A stretch of 64,000 nucleotides of DNA. Source: a virus. Each line of letters opens with the position of its first letter. Within the stretch, counting starts at the first letter, position 1. Where the stretch lies: the IMG/VR virus record IMGVR_UViG_3300017917_004576, positions 56,069 to 120,068 of that record; one strand, written 5' to 3'. Under the pieces are notes generated by a model. That model saw nothing but the letters and a program-made list of their open reading frames with translations. It ran no database searches and had not been told where the DNA came from. Position numbers and translations under genes: made by a program. Of this stretch, positions 37,622 through 46,399 are shown one piece after another.

Positions 37622-38920
37622 TTATACACCATTCTTAAATGTTTGTATAGAAAATTCCGGAAAAGATATGTGTTCTTTTACATTCCTGCCATCGGAATAA
37701 AATCTTTCAAATAGTAATTCATGTTTAATAGGATCTATATCTGTAATACCTATTAAATAAGAAACCAAGCATCCGGCTGCGCTTCCTCGTCCTGGTCCTG
37801 CTAACCAATTATTATTTTTAACATGTCTTAGTATGTCTTGAACAATTAGAAAATAACTACTAAGCCCAGCATTTTGCAAAACCTGTAGTTCATATTTTAT
37901 TCTATCAACATAAATATCGTGTTGTGATTTGTCAATATTCGGTATAATTCTATTTTTCCAACCTTTTCTACATAATTCTCTTAAATATTCATCCGGAGAG
38001 AATCCTTCGGGACATTCGAATTTAGGCAATTTAGGTGGCGATAGTATATCAAAATTTTCTATTAGACTATCCACAAATAAAGTGTTTTCTATCTCTTCGT
38101 CATTATGAAGAGTTTTCATTTCTTCTGGAGACAGAATATAGTATTTGTCGCTTTTAAAGAAACACTCCATAGGTACAGATTGATTATGAAGCATCTTAGT
38201 ATTTATATCTGATAATGTTGTTTTAAGATTATTACAGAGTAATATTCTTTGATCTATAGCATCATCTTGTTCGCAATAATGGGCATCCGGTGTGCATACC
38301 GCTTTTGTTTTACTTAATTGAGAGATTCTTCTTATTGTATCTGTTAAATATGTTTGTTGTTTTAGATATGCTTGATCAAATAGTTGTGTCTCTAGAAAAA
38401 AATTATCATTACCAAATATAGTTTTCATATAATCTACAAAAGATAATCCATTATCTATAGCTTTGGATTCGTCGCATAATATCTTATCTGCTAATGTTGA
38501 TCCCAAATGTCCACAGATACCTATAATATTACCGTCTAGTATTTCTGCTAATTTTGCCAGACTTAAACGTGGCTTATGATAAAAGTAATCGGGTCTGTTA
38601 GATTCGGAAACAATCTTTATTAAGGTTTTCCATCCTTGCAAATTCTTCGCCAATACCAAAAAATGTGATAATGAAGCATTTTCTTTTGTTTGTATACTCG
38701 GATCATCTTCACATATATATAATTCACAACCAAGAATTGGTTTTATATTTTTATTTCGCATTTTCTGATAGAATTGTACAGAACCGGCGATGTTCCCGTG
38801 ATCGGTTAAGGCGCAAGAATTAATGCCTAACTTAGAACATCTATTGGCTATTTGTTCTGGACGATTAAGACCATCCAAAAGACTAAAATGCGAATGACAA
38901 TGAAGAACAGAATAGGTCAT
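37622..38920 (-). CDS. dnaE: DNA polymerase III alpha subunit, N-terminal piece (PHP domain and start of palm)
   Basis: 432 residues. HCHSHFSLLDG (7-17) is the PHP metal motif, followed by LTDHGN, ILGCELY, and later CTPDAHY. The palm begins near 370 with WLAGPGRGSAAGCLVSY and ITDIDP...LLFERFY. The final 20 residues (after FYSDGR) resemble, but do not preserve, the catalytic MPDxDxD strand: the aspartates are missing (SFPEFSIQ). This looks like the original gene end after insertion of the LAGLIDADG gene. A 4-base overlap joins it to the upstream nuclease gene. Confidence 0.88.
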   Translation of the reverse strand: MTYSVLHCHSHFSLLDGLNRPEQIANRCSKLGINSCALTDHGNIAGSVQFYQKMRNKNIKPILGCELYICEDDPSIQTKENASLSHFLVLAKNLQGWKTLIKIVSESNRPDYFYHKPRLSLAKLAEILDGNIIGICGHLGSTLADKILCDESKAIDNGLSFVDYMKTIFGNDNFFLETQLFDQAYLKQQTYLTDTIRRISQLSKTKAVCTPDAHYCEQDDAIDQRILLCNNLKTTLSDINTKMLHNQSVPMECFFKSDKYYILSPEEMKTLHNDEEIENTLFVDSLIENFDILSPPKLPKFECPEGFSPDEYLRELCRKGWKNRIIPNIDKSQHDIYVDRIKYELQVLQNAGLSSYFLIVQDILRHVKNNNWLAGPGRGSAAGCLVSYLIGITDIDPIKHELLFERFYSDGRNVKEHISFPEFSIQTFKNGV

Positions 38921-40905
38921 ACTGATCCTGGTGCTTTGTAAGATCCAAAAGAATGATTCGGGTGTTTGTACATACTCATTGTAGCATCGATCCCGTAAAG
39001 TTCAAGGTCGTGCTTGACTTGTTCGCACTTTGTCATGACAGATCCTTTTTGACATATTTGTCCATCTCTATACTCCTGCAAAGGTTCTATATTAGTATTC
39101 TCAAAAGTGGTTTTACCAAAATGACATAATTTATTACACATCCATGTTTTATTAAGTTTAGGTCGTTTTGTTTTCTTAATAATATCAAATTTTTCTCTTA
39201 GCATATTCTCTGTATCTATTAAATCACTATCGTGAAATACCATAGAAAAAGGACCACCATCATTAATAAAGTAGATAGAAAAAATTACATTTTCAATATG
39301 CGGATATAATTTTTTAATAGCATAGTGATAAATTTTGAGTTGTGGATCTTTCTCTAACTTTTCTTGGGTTTTTTCTTGACCGGTTGCCCAATCTAGTCTT
39401 CGTCCAGTATTATGTGTTGGAATATAATTTTCTGTACACAGATAAGTATTGTCTGGACTGTCTACGGAAATGCATTGAGTTTTTTGTATAATCGATTCTT
39501 CTATTTTAGAAACTCGTCTAACCCTAGATCTTCCAGATCCCCAATTTACATCCACAAGTTCTTTTTTCCTGTTCAATAGAAAAGGATTAATATCAATTGG
39601 ACGAAACGAAATAGGATATATGATTATGTTTTTTTTGTAATTTGTATCTCTTTTAATACACGCTTGATTCGGTCTTTGCCCAAGGGTTAAAAGTAGGTCT
39701 TTAACATCGTCGGATAGTTTTTTATTACAAGAAGTAAAGATGGTTTGTTTTCTAATTGGATTTACATTTCCGTCTGTATCCATCAAACCCCTTAGTAAGT
39801 CTAGTCTTTGTTGAAAAGATGCTCTCAAATAAATTTTTGGTATATGTTTATTATTCAATAGCTTTAAAGATTTTAGTATTTTTGTCACATTTAGGATCGA
39901 TACTGTCTTATTTTTTGATCTTTTATCATTTTGAATTTTTCCTAGCTCATAACCTCTTGCTTGTATTTCTTCAAAAATTTCGATATCATTGCCACTAATC
40001 TCGCAGCCTCTATTTCTTCCGTCTCCTAACCAGACTCCTAATAGATAAGGATCTATTGGTAGGGATTGTTCATTACATTTTAATGGTTTTGTCACATTAA
40101 TAGTATCGCCAATAGCTAGATCCTGTATAGATACCGTTTCACCATTAGATAATTTCCATAAATGCTCATCGTCACAAATTACCGATGTTTTGTCATCAAA
40201 AGTTACTCTGAAACATTTTTTTGTTTTGACTTTTGATTTTCCAACAACGCGACATATATTACCGTATTGATCAAAGACATTACATCCCACATTTATATCT
40301 GCAATTGTTGTCCATCCGTCAAGAGTAGGTAATTTTGTATCTAATGGCAATCCTTTCCAATCTATGACCTCAATAGTATTATCATTGGCTAAAGTTATAA
40401 GATCTATAGTGCCTTTTAAACCCAAATATCCATCTAGTTTTTGATTATTGATATTATACTCGTATTTAGCCCATGGTTTTTCTATTACCAAATCAAAATG
40501 TTGTTCTGGTCTAAGAATTGTGCGATTTCTAGGATCAAACATACCACCATTAAATTCTATAGCCTTGTAAACCCAATTATAGCAGTCCTTATAATCTTTT
40601 AGAGTCCAAGTATGATGACTATTAGCGGTACTATAATGCTTGTATACTTTTTCTATTATGGTATTAAGACTATAGTCATTTATATCTATAAGACCTAAGA
40701 ATTCGTCGTCGTTTATATGAGATAATTTATCTTGCTGACCTTGTTTGATCATAGCAAGAATTTCTAAAACTTTATGGACTATTGTTCCTTTATCCGCCTT
40801 TTGTCCACTTGGACCCCTCCATCCTAGTACATATTCAAAAAAAAATTGTTGTTCACACATAGAATGGGCATTGTAAGACGAACTACGAAAATAAGTTATA
40901 ATCAT
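38917..40905 (-). CDS. PD-(D/E)XK (RecB/Cas4-like) nuclease interrupted by a class 3 intein
   Basis: 662 residues, of which 185-499 are intein. The N-extein starts ITYFRSSSYNAHSMCEQQFFFEY, the usual RecB-family opening with a Cys that can ligate an iron-sulfur cluster; HKVLEIL gives the His, GTIDLI the Asp and IEVIDWK the Glu/Asp-x-Lys. The C-extein restarts TGRRLDWATG, so the spliced enzyme reads ...IDWK-TGRR..., restoring the conserved DxKTG. C-terminal cysteines (CNKLC, QICQ) could complete a cluster as in Cas4/AddB. Spliced length is 347. This fits a phage recombination exonuclease; unspliced protein should be inactive because the active site is split. Confidence 0.85.
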   Translation of the reverse strand: MIITYFRSSSYNAHSMCEQQFFFEYVLGWRGPSGQKADKGTIVHKVLEILAMIKQGQQDKLSHINDDEFLGLIDINDYSLNTIIEKVYKHYSTANSHHTWTLKDYKDCYNWVYKAIEFNGGMFDPRNRTILRPEQHFDLVIEKPWAKYEYNINNQKLDGYLGLKGTIDLITLANDNTIEVIDWKGLPLDTKLPTLDGWTTIADINVGCNVFDQYGNICRVVGKSKVKTKKCFRVTFDDKTSVICDDEHLWKLSNGETVSIQDLAIGDTINVTKPLKCNEQSLPIDPYLLGVWLGDGRNRGCEISGNDIEIFEEIQARGYELGKIQNDKRSKNKTVSILNVTKILKSLKLLNNKHIPKIYLRASFQQRLDLLRGLMDTDGNVNPIRKQTIFTSCNKKLSDDVKDLLLTLGQRPNQACIKRDTNYKKNIIIYPISFRPIDINPFLLNRKKELVDVNWGSGRSRVRRVSKIEESIIQKTQCISVDSPDNTYLCTENYIPTHNTGRRLDWATGQEKTQEKLEKDPQLKIYHYAIKKLYPHIENVIFSIYFINDGGPFSMVFHDSDLIDTENMLREKFDIIKKTKRPKLNKTWMCNKLCHFGKTTFENTNIEPLQEYRDGQICQKGSVMTKCEQVKHDLELYGIDATMSMYKHPNHSFGSYKAPGSV
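39409..40353 (-). other. Class 3 intein (315 aa) with Gly at position 1 and a LAGLIDADG domain
   Basis: The intein starts GLPLDTKLPT and ends PTHN followed by extein Thr. Cys1 is replaced by Gly. The class 3 triad is complete: Trp250 two residues after the block B His248 (EHLW), Cys478 at block F position 4 (TQCISV), and Thr497 before the terminal His-Asn. In class 3 inteins the F:4 Cys makes the first attack, so a Cys1 is not required. Two LAGLIDADG helices (LLGVWLGDG at about 288, LLRGLMDTDG at about 368) are present, so homing ability is likely. Family behaviour is established knowledge; the residue calls are from the sequence. Confidence 0.85.
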
Positions 40906-40914
40906 GATATCCTA

Positions 40915-41508
40915 TTATTGGGGTAGTACATTAAAATGTAACATAAGTTTTTTAAGTTTATCATATTGTTCTCTGACCGTCATATGTTCATTATTAATGA
41001 TAGCATTAAAATTATTCCAATCATATCTACAAGCATCTAATATTGATTCGCTAATATGTTCTGATTTGTGTGGATTTCTATTTAGTCGAAATACTATTCC
41101 TCCATTATTTTTTATAGCTTCTATTTCATTAGGAAATCTACAATCAGAAACTATAACAACTTGAAGTTTACTCTTTTTAATTTTATTGATAAGAGCATTT
41201 ACCCAAACATTATTATTTAATTTTCTAAATAAGTCAGTGCCTATTAATTGCATTAAATCTCTAGCTGTTAGTTGCTTATCTTCCCAATAGGCATCAATTA
41301 GTTCATTCTTGTTATGATCTTCGCCATAACACTGAACATATGATAATCCAAACATGTTCATGCATATGTCTTCTTTTAATGGGTCTGCAAAGTTATATAT
41401 TTCAACCTCAGAATATCCATTAGATAACAATAACCCTTTTAAAAATTCTGAACAAATAGTTTTGCCAGACTGCTTACGGCCAGAAAATGCTATTATTTTA
41501 GTATTCAT
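40915..41508 (-). CDS. Deoxynucleoside monophosphate kinase (T4 gp1-like)
   Basis: 197 residues. The P-loop GRKQSGKT (10-17) sits at the N-terminus as in T4 gp1 and related kinases; FADPLKEDI is the conserved base-recognition segment (FADPLK), TARDLMQLIGTDLFRK follows, and VVIVSDCRFPNE is the switch strand with the Asp-Cys-Arg-Phe-Pro-Asn-Glu signature. It phosphorylates dNMPs from host DNA breakdown for the phage dNTP pool, working with RNR and dCMP deaminase downstream. Its ATG overlaps the primase stop as TAATG. Confidence 0.85.
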   Translation of the reverse strand: MNTKIIAFSGRKQSGKTICSEFLKGLLLSNGYSEVEIYNFADPLKEDICMNMFGLSYVQCYGEDHNKNELIDAYWEDKQLTARDLMQLIGTDLFRKLNNNVWVNALINKIKKSKLQVVIVSDCRFPNEIEAIKNNGGIVFRLNRNPHKSEHISESILDACRYDWNNFNAIINNEHMTVREQYDKLKKLMLHFNVLPQ

Positions 41509-42683
41509 TAGTATTTATCTTTTAATTGTGGTAAAATAATCTCTTTTACTTCAGCTACTGACATATCAGCAACATCGCTGTGGTCGATATCAATATAGAA
41601 AACATTATATGTCTTATGACATTTATCATAGATTTTTTGAGCAGCTCTTTTTCCGGCTTCGTCATTATCCATAAGTATATATATGCTCATTGCTCCAGAA
41701 ATATCCAATAACAATTTTTGTTTTTCTTGTAATACAGAGCCGAATAGTGCCACGCTGTTGTGAATTCCAGCCTCTTCTAGTCTCCAAACATTTCCTGGGC
41801 TTTCAACCAAAACAACATTTTTATTTTGTTGTATATAGTCTTTGGCATACCATAGATTATATAAATATTCTTGAGTCTTAAATCCTTTATTATGTTTCCA
41901 TTTGGAATATTGCCATAAATAATCTGGATTTGGACAATCTTTTGTTAAATCGTGATAGCTTTTACATTTAGAGCATTGAGTAAAAATACTTCTGCCAGAA
42001 CAACCGACCATATGCTCGTGAGTGTCGTCGTATACTGGCACAACAGCTCTGTCGCCCATTTCTTTTTCGGAACTTAAACATTCACCAACATCATATTTGA
42101 TAAGTATTTCAGAAGAAAATCCTCTGCTAATAAAATAATCTGATGGAATTTTTAAATTCTTTACTATTTTATCTCTTGTGATTTTAGGAGTATCGTCAAC
42201 AGATCTAATATCTGTTTGTATATTATTAACAATATTTACAAAATTATTTTTTTCTACTTCTTTTTTACTAACTTTTATTTGACTAGGATTCTTTTTAGTA
42301 AAATTAATAGCATATTCTACAGCATCGTTAAAAGAAACGGTTGGATCCCCCGGTCCTGTCCAACCATTTTGTTTAGATAAACAACCTCTTATAAATCCTA
42401 TAATAGATCCTTTAAATGTTTCTTCACATTGATGTGTTCTGCATTTCCAGTTGCCTCTATATGAGTCTCCTTTGTAATATAGATTACAAGCAGAATTATT
42501 ATCTCCACCATGAATTGGACATCTCATGGCTATCATGCGATCAAAAGTTTTATACTCACCAACATTTAAATTATCTAATAGATTATCTATATCTTCACAT
42601 AAATAATCAGATAGTACTTTAAGTTGTGGCTGATTATACGAACGGGATTTCTTGATCATCGTCATTATTCTCGTCATTAACAA
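41508..42683 (-). CDS. dnaG: DnaG-like primase (CHC2-type zinc finger and TOPRIM)
   Basis: 391 residues from the first ATG; several Met codons lie in the first 9 positions and the real start may be up to 24 bases further on. Residues 55-86 form a zinc motif (CPIHGG, then CRTHQC). The TOPRIM core has VVLVESPGNVWRLEEAG (the Glu) and IYILMDNDEAGKRAAQK (DxD-like Asp pair). A second cysteine group (CSKCKSYHDLTKDC) lies between them. The domain order matches phage primases that make RNA primers for lagging-strand synthesis. It overlaps the helicase gene by about 50 bases. Confidence 0.82.
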   Translation of the reverse strand: MLMTRIMTMIKKSRSYNQPQLKVLSDYLCEDIDNLLDNLNVGEYKTFDRMIAMRCPIHGGDNNSACNLYYKGDSYRGNWKCRTHQCEETFKGSIIGFIRGCLSKQNGWTGPGDPTVSFNDAVEYAINFTKKNPSQIKVSKKEVEKNNFVNIVNNIQTDIRSVDDTPKITRDKIVKNLKIPSDYFISRGFSSEILIKYDVGECLSSEKEMGDRAVVPVYDDTHEHMVGCSGRSIFTQCSKCKSYHDLTKDCPNPDYLWQYSKWKHNKGFKTQEYLYNLWYAKDYIQQNKNVVLVESPGNVWRLEEAGIHNSVALFGSVLQEKQKLLLDISGAMSIYILMDNDEAGKRAAQKIYDKCHKTYNVFYIDIDHSDVADMSVAEVKEIILPQLKDKY

Positions 42684-44100
42684 TAAATCCTTTATCTGTG
42701 TTAGTATTATTATTTACTAATTCCAATCTGGTCTTACCTTCTTCAATTTTAGCACACCATCCCTTCATATGACAATTAATATAATCATTATCATCTAGAC
42801 CACCGCCGTGTCTACTAATAATAGGAACAAGTTTTCTATTACCATTAGTTGGTCCGTCTTCAGCGATCTCTTCATCGCTTTTTCTTTTGAAAATAGTAAA
42901 ATTGCTACATAACCATATTATACGATCAGAACCACTGGCGGTATCTGTGGTTTCTTTTGTTATTCCATCTCTATTTAATTGTATAAAACCAAGAATAGGA
43001 ACTTTATATCTGACAGCAAAATTATGTAAGCTTGTCATCATAAAACCTAAAACCTGATACTCTTTCATATCCTGAGATATTCCTGCGCTATCCATTAGTT
43101 TTAGATAATCATAAACAATAACGCAGTCTTTGGCTGTTCCATCTGGATGTAGTCCAACCTCTTTAACTAGCCATCTTCTCATGATAGCCAATTGTTCTTC
43201 AAATGGTTTACCAGCAATTGACTTGTAATATAGTCTAACATCTTTAAGTTCTTTTTGAGCCGTTTGTAATCTATTATTTTTATCCGGAGACTCAAATGCT
43301 TTACCAGTTTCTATACTTGAAATGTCTATTTCTGTCATCATGGCCAAAACCCTATTAAGATGATCGTCTGTGCTCATCTCGGTGTCCATATTTAATACTG
43401 GCACTTTGACATTTTTTGCTATGTGTAAGCCAATATTATCTGCTAGCAGAGTCTTACCAGTTTTTGGTCTTGCGGCTATAATACTTACTGATCCTTTTCT
43501 AAGGCCACCACCTATAGCATTGTCATAAACATGAAATCCTGTAGATATACCAACTTGATCAATAGGATTTTCTTTGATATTATTGATATAATCATCAACG
43601 ATATTGGCTATACAAACAGGATTATTATCAGTATCATTTAGTAGTGTCGAGAAATTGAAGATACTATCTTCTGCTAATCCTATAATCGACGATATTGGTT
43701 CGGCTCCGGTGATATCTAATAACTTTTCTTTTGCTTCTTCTAATTGGTCCCTAAGTAATCTAGCTATTTGTAGTTTTCTAATTTTAGCCGCAAATTTTCT
43801 AACATTTTCTAGATTAACAGGAAAATCTATAATAGCCTTTAAATGTTGAGTCTCATTTTTTTGGGATAAAATATGACCAAAATTTAACGATTGAGCAACA
43901 GATAGTATCGACGCTATGTCTATAGAAGGACTATGATCTTTTTCACATATCTCTTTTATTACTTGATATATCATTATATTACTATCAACAGTAAATGTCG
44001 ATGGCTGTATAATATCCGCAATATCTAAGTATGCATTTTCACCGTATTTGCATATTCCAGACAATACCGCTCTTTCTGCGGCAGGATCACAAAGTATCAT
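42634..44100 (-). CDS. dnaB: Replicative DNA helicase, DnaB family
   Basis: 488 residues. The N-terminal helical domain (CDPAAERAVLSGICK...) matches DnaB_N. The RecA-like motor has Walker A ARPKTGKT (about 208-215), a Walker B-type CVIVYDYLKLMD, and VLNMDTEMSTDDHLNRVLAM, the H1a-type Glu region. The C-terminal IIISRHGGG-like segment (VPIISRHGGGLDDN) provides the arginine finger. It unwinds the fork as a hexamer and should pair with the primase just downstream. Confidence 0.88.
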   Translation of the reverse strand: MILCDPAAERAVLSGICKYGENAYLDIADIIQPSTFTVDSNIMIYQVIKEICEKDHSPSIDIASILSVAQSLNFGHILSQKNETQHLKAIIDFPVNLENVRKFAAKIRKLQIARLLRDQLEEAKEKLLDITGAEPISSIIGLAEDSIFNFSTLLNDTDNNPVCIANIVDDYINNIKENPIDQVGISTGFHVYDNAIGGGLRKGSVSIIAARPKTGKTLLADNIGLHIAKNVKVPVLNMDTEMSTDDHLNRVLAMMTEIDISSIETGKAFESPDKNNRLQTAQKELKDVRLYYKSIAGKPFEEQLAIMRRWLVKEVGLHPDGTAKDCVIVYDYLKLMDSAGISQDMKEYQVLGFMMTSLHNFAVRYKVPILGFIQLNRDGITKETTDTASGSDRIIWLCSNFTIFKRKSDEEIAEDGPTNGNRKLVPIISRHGGGLDDNDYINCHMKGWCAKIEEGKTRLELVNNNTNTDKGFIVNDENNDDDQEIPFV

Positions 44101-44103
44101 TTT

Positions 44104-44505
44104 TCATCCAGCGTTTGTTGAACAGTTATTACATTTATAGCGAGAAGGACTATCATGCACAAGGGCCGGATTTATATTTTCTGTTTTTCCACACACCCTG
44201 CATTTCACAGATACCGGCTCGTATTCTCTTGTTCGTGCAACTGGTGGATGTTTTGCTAATTTTTCATCTATTAGCTTATCATCTTTGTGCATATGAAACT
44301 CACTCATTTTTTCAAATTTATTACCAGACTGTGCAGGAAGTCTTTTATTTTTAGTACGGATACTATTTGTTAGTTGAGTATCTTCGCTCTCGACAGAGGA
44401 AATCTCTTCTTTTGTTTCAGCTTTTTCGTCTGGTAACAAAGACTGAAGTACGGTAATTAAATTTTTTATTTGTTCTGGGTTGTTTAATAAATCTTTAAGA
44501 TCCAT
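44104..44505 (-). CDS. Unknown protein with C-terminal zinc ribbon
   Basis: 133 residues. The N-terminal 50 are acidic and helical (LLNNPEQIKNLITVLQSLLP). The C-terminus has CRVCGKTENINP and CNNCSTNAG, a four-Cys ribbon. It lies 3 bases upstream of the helicase gene. It may be a DNA-binding accessory; no family was recognised. Confidence 0.45.
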   Translation of the reverse strand: MDLKDLLNNPEQIKNLITVLQSLLPDEKAETKEEISSVESEDTQLTNSIRTKNKRLPAQSGNKFEKMSEFHMHKDDKLIDEKLAKHPPVARTREYEPVSVKCRVCGKTENINPALVHDSPSRYKCNNCSTNAG

Positions 44506-44986
44506 GTTTACTTTTACTCTTTTGGATGGAAATCATAACATCAGATAAGTTTTTTATACTATTAGCAAGATATTGCAATCTATCACTACGTTGTTTTGCA
44601 TATTTTTTTATACTATTCAATCCATTAGCTTTTTCATTATGTTTAATAGCCTGTATTGATTTTTCAATATAACCATATCCTTTATAGTTATTAATATCGT
44701 CTGCTATAACTTCTTTTATATTTTCGTCCGCCCAGTTATATCTTGCTATTTCTCTATTTAAACTACGTTGTACATAGAAAGAGAATTGGGATAATCTATA
44801 TGATATTTGCGCACAATCTTCTGGACTTAATTTCTCTATTTCATCTCTGTTCATTGATGTATATTTATTAATTTCTTCCGATGGTATAATACTAGCAGAG
44901 AATTCTGATAAACCTATAGAATTTTCGTATTCGTCTAAAATTTTATCCCAATACTGTAATTCTTCTTTAGATGATTTGCTGTTCAT
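44495..44986 (-). CDS. Helical protein of unknown function
   Basis: 163 residues, almost entirely helical and charged (KLSPEDCAQISYRLSQFSFYVQRSLNREIARYNWAD) with coiled-coil-like heptads. Overlaps both neighbours by 11-20 bases. Sits in the recombination/replication block next to RecA and a nuclease; function unknown. Confidence 0.45.
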   Translation of the reverse strand: MNSKSSKEELQYWDKILDEYENSIGLSEFSASIIPSEEINKYTSMNRDEIEKLSPEDCAQISYRLSQFSFYVQRSLNREIARYNWADENIKEVIADDINNYKGYGYIEKSIQAIKHNEKANGLNSIKKYAKQRSDRLQYLANSIKNLSDVMISIQKSKSKHGS

Positions 44987-45386
44987 GATTTATTCTTTGT
45001 GTCCATTGATCTATATTTTCATGATATGGTAATTCTATGTATCTTATATTATTAATATTGCACCATTCTGATTTTTCTCTATCTTTTTTTTGAGCTTTAA
45101 GAAAACTCATCATATTGCCATGATAATATGGTACATACTTATAGTGTTGTTCTCCATGAACCTCAACACACCATTTTAATAGTGGTAGATAGAAATCTAA
45201 ATATGCTATTTGTCCTTTTCTTATAGGTACCAAAACCTCTTCTAATATTTGTAGTGTCGGATGAAGAGAAATCAATAGGTTTCTTGCTTGCAAATGGTAC
45301 GATGACTTATTTTGTATTTTACCCTTTGAGACGTAACCTGTCAAGGCCCAAGAAACAACTTCTCCATCCAAATTAGTTATATTCAT
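44967..45386 (-). CDS. Small Vsr-like PD-(D/E)XK endonuclease
   Basis: 139 residues. IAYLDFYLPLLKWCVEVHGEQHY carries the Asp and the E-x-H/Gln core of Vsr/DUF559-type nucleases, followed by QKKDREKSEWCNINNIRYIELPY, the typical 'KDRxKxxWCxxNNI' helix and closing strand. An N-terminal zinc-binding pair, usual in Vsr, is not seen. It abuts RecA with a shared base, which suggests a role in recombination or repair resolution. Confidence 0.6.
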   Translation of the reverse strand: MNITNLDGEVVSWALTGYVSKGKIQNKSSYHLQARNLLISLHPTLQILEEVLVPIRKGQIAYLDFYLPLLKWCVEVHGEQHYKYVPYYHGNMMSFLKAQKKDREKSEWCNINNIRYIELPYHENIDQWTQRINHEQQII

Positions 45387-46399
45387 TACTTTTTAATACC
45401 CAGTAAGCTTTTAACAGAATCTTCGACCTCTTTTGCTATTTCTGGATTTTCCATTAAAAATATTCTAGTTTTTTCTGCCCCTTGAAATTTATGAGAGTCT
45501 TTACTGGTTTTGATGGTATACCATGCTCCACCTTTATTTATAACTCCGACATCTGACGCCAAGTTGACAAGCTCTGTGAGCTTATCTATGCCCTCATTAT
45601 AACGAATAAAGCTTTTTGCTACTCCTCCCGGAGGACCGAGAGCGGAACAAATAACTTGCCATTCAACCTCTTGGCCTATCTGAGTATCGTCTGCTCCTAA
45701 AGACCATGGCTTAGAACTTTTTGCTCGTAGTTTAATATCGGTTTGATATGCGATGCCCTGACCGCTCTTCTCCTTAAACTCTGCTCCATATCCTGTCGGA
45801 TTACCCATCAAATGAGTGATACCGATCACAATATTTTTATTAACAGGAATAACGTTAGAAACTTTTCTACAGAATTTGGCTAATAACTTTGCTCCATCTG
45901 CTCTCTGCATTTTGTCCATATCACTAGTAATTTCGGCTTCTGTACATAGTGCAGAATACGAATCTATGATTACTATAGAGCCGGGAATTTCATTTATAAT
46001 TCTTTCTGCTATTTGTAAATATTCTTCGGCGTGTAAGATTTTACCTTGTTGGGATCCTATAATATGAAATCTGCTCAGATCTAATCCTTTTATTCCAAGT
46101 AGATCTCGTTGTTTTAGTCTACCTTCGATATTTAGGTAGTATACTTCTCTAGGGTTCTTTAGATCTCCTTGATATTCTGGTTTTTGTGCGGTGGTTGCAA
46201 AGTCTAATGATGACAAAGTTTTACCACATTTAGGTTGTCCTGTAAATATCACAAAACTACCTTCTGGTATTCCACCACCTAGAACTATATCCAGAGCTGG
46301 ACTAATTGGAATAGTTAATATCTTTTTTTCTACCAGTGAGTTACCAGACAATATAATATCATCTCCAAAATTTTTGATTATATCTTCTTTAAGACTCAT
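45386..46399 (-). CDS. recA: RecA/UvsX-like recombinase
   Basis: 337 residues. Walker A GQPKCGKT (54-61), catalytic Glu in YYLNIEGRL, Walker B SIVIIDSYSAL, and ITHLMGNPTG near the DNA-binding loop L1, then a C-terminal ALGPPGGVAKSFIRYNEGIDK stretch that corresponds to the RecA L2/GxSRxGxL region. The sequence is closer to cellular RecA than to T4 UvsX by these motifs. It performs strand exchange in recombination-dependent repair and replication. It overlaps the upstream helical gene by 11 bases. Confidence 0.88.
   Translation of the reverse strand: MSLKEDIIKNFGDDIILSGNSLVEKKILTIPISPALDIVLGGGIPEGSFVIFTGQPKCGKTLSSLDFATTAQKPEYQGDLKNPREVYYLNIEGRLKQRDLLGIKGLDLSRFHIIGSQQGKILHAEEYLQIAERIINEIPGSIVIIDSYSALCTEAEITSDMDKMQRADGAKLLAKFCRKVSNVIPVNKNIVIGITHLMGNPTGYGAEFKEKSGQGIAYQTDIKLRAKSSKPWSLGADDTQIGQEVEWQVICSALGPPGGVAKSFIRYNEGIDKLTELVNLASDVGVINKGGAWYTIKTSKDSHKFQGAEKTRIFLMENPEIAKEVEDSVKSLLGIKK

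Noticed and set aside
36781-37632. Group I or II intron around the LAGLIDADG gene
   Set aside because: I could not identify a catalytic intron core or a junction that rebuilds a continuous polymerase frame, so only a free-standing insertion is claimed.
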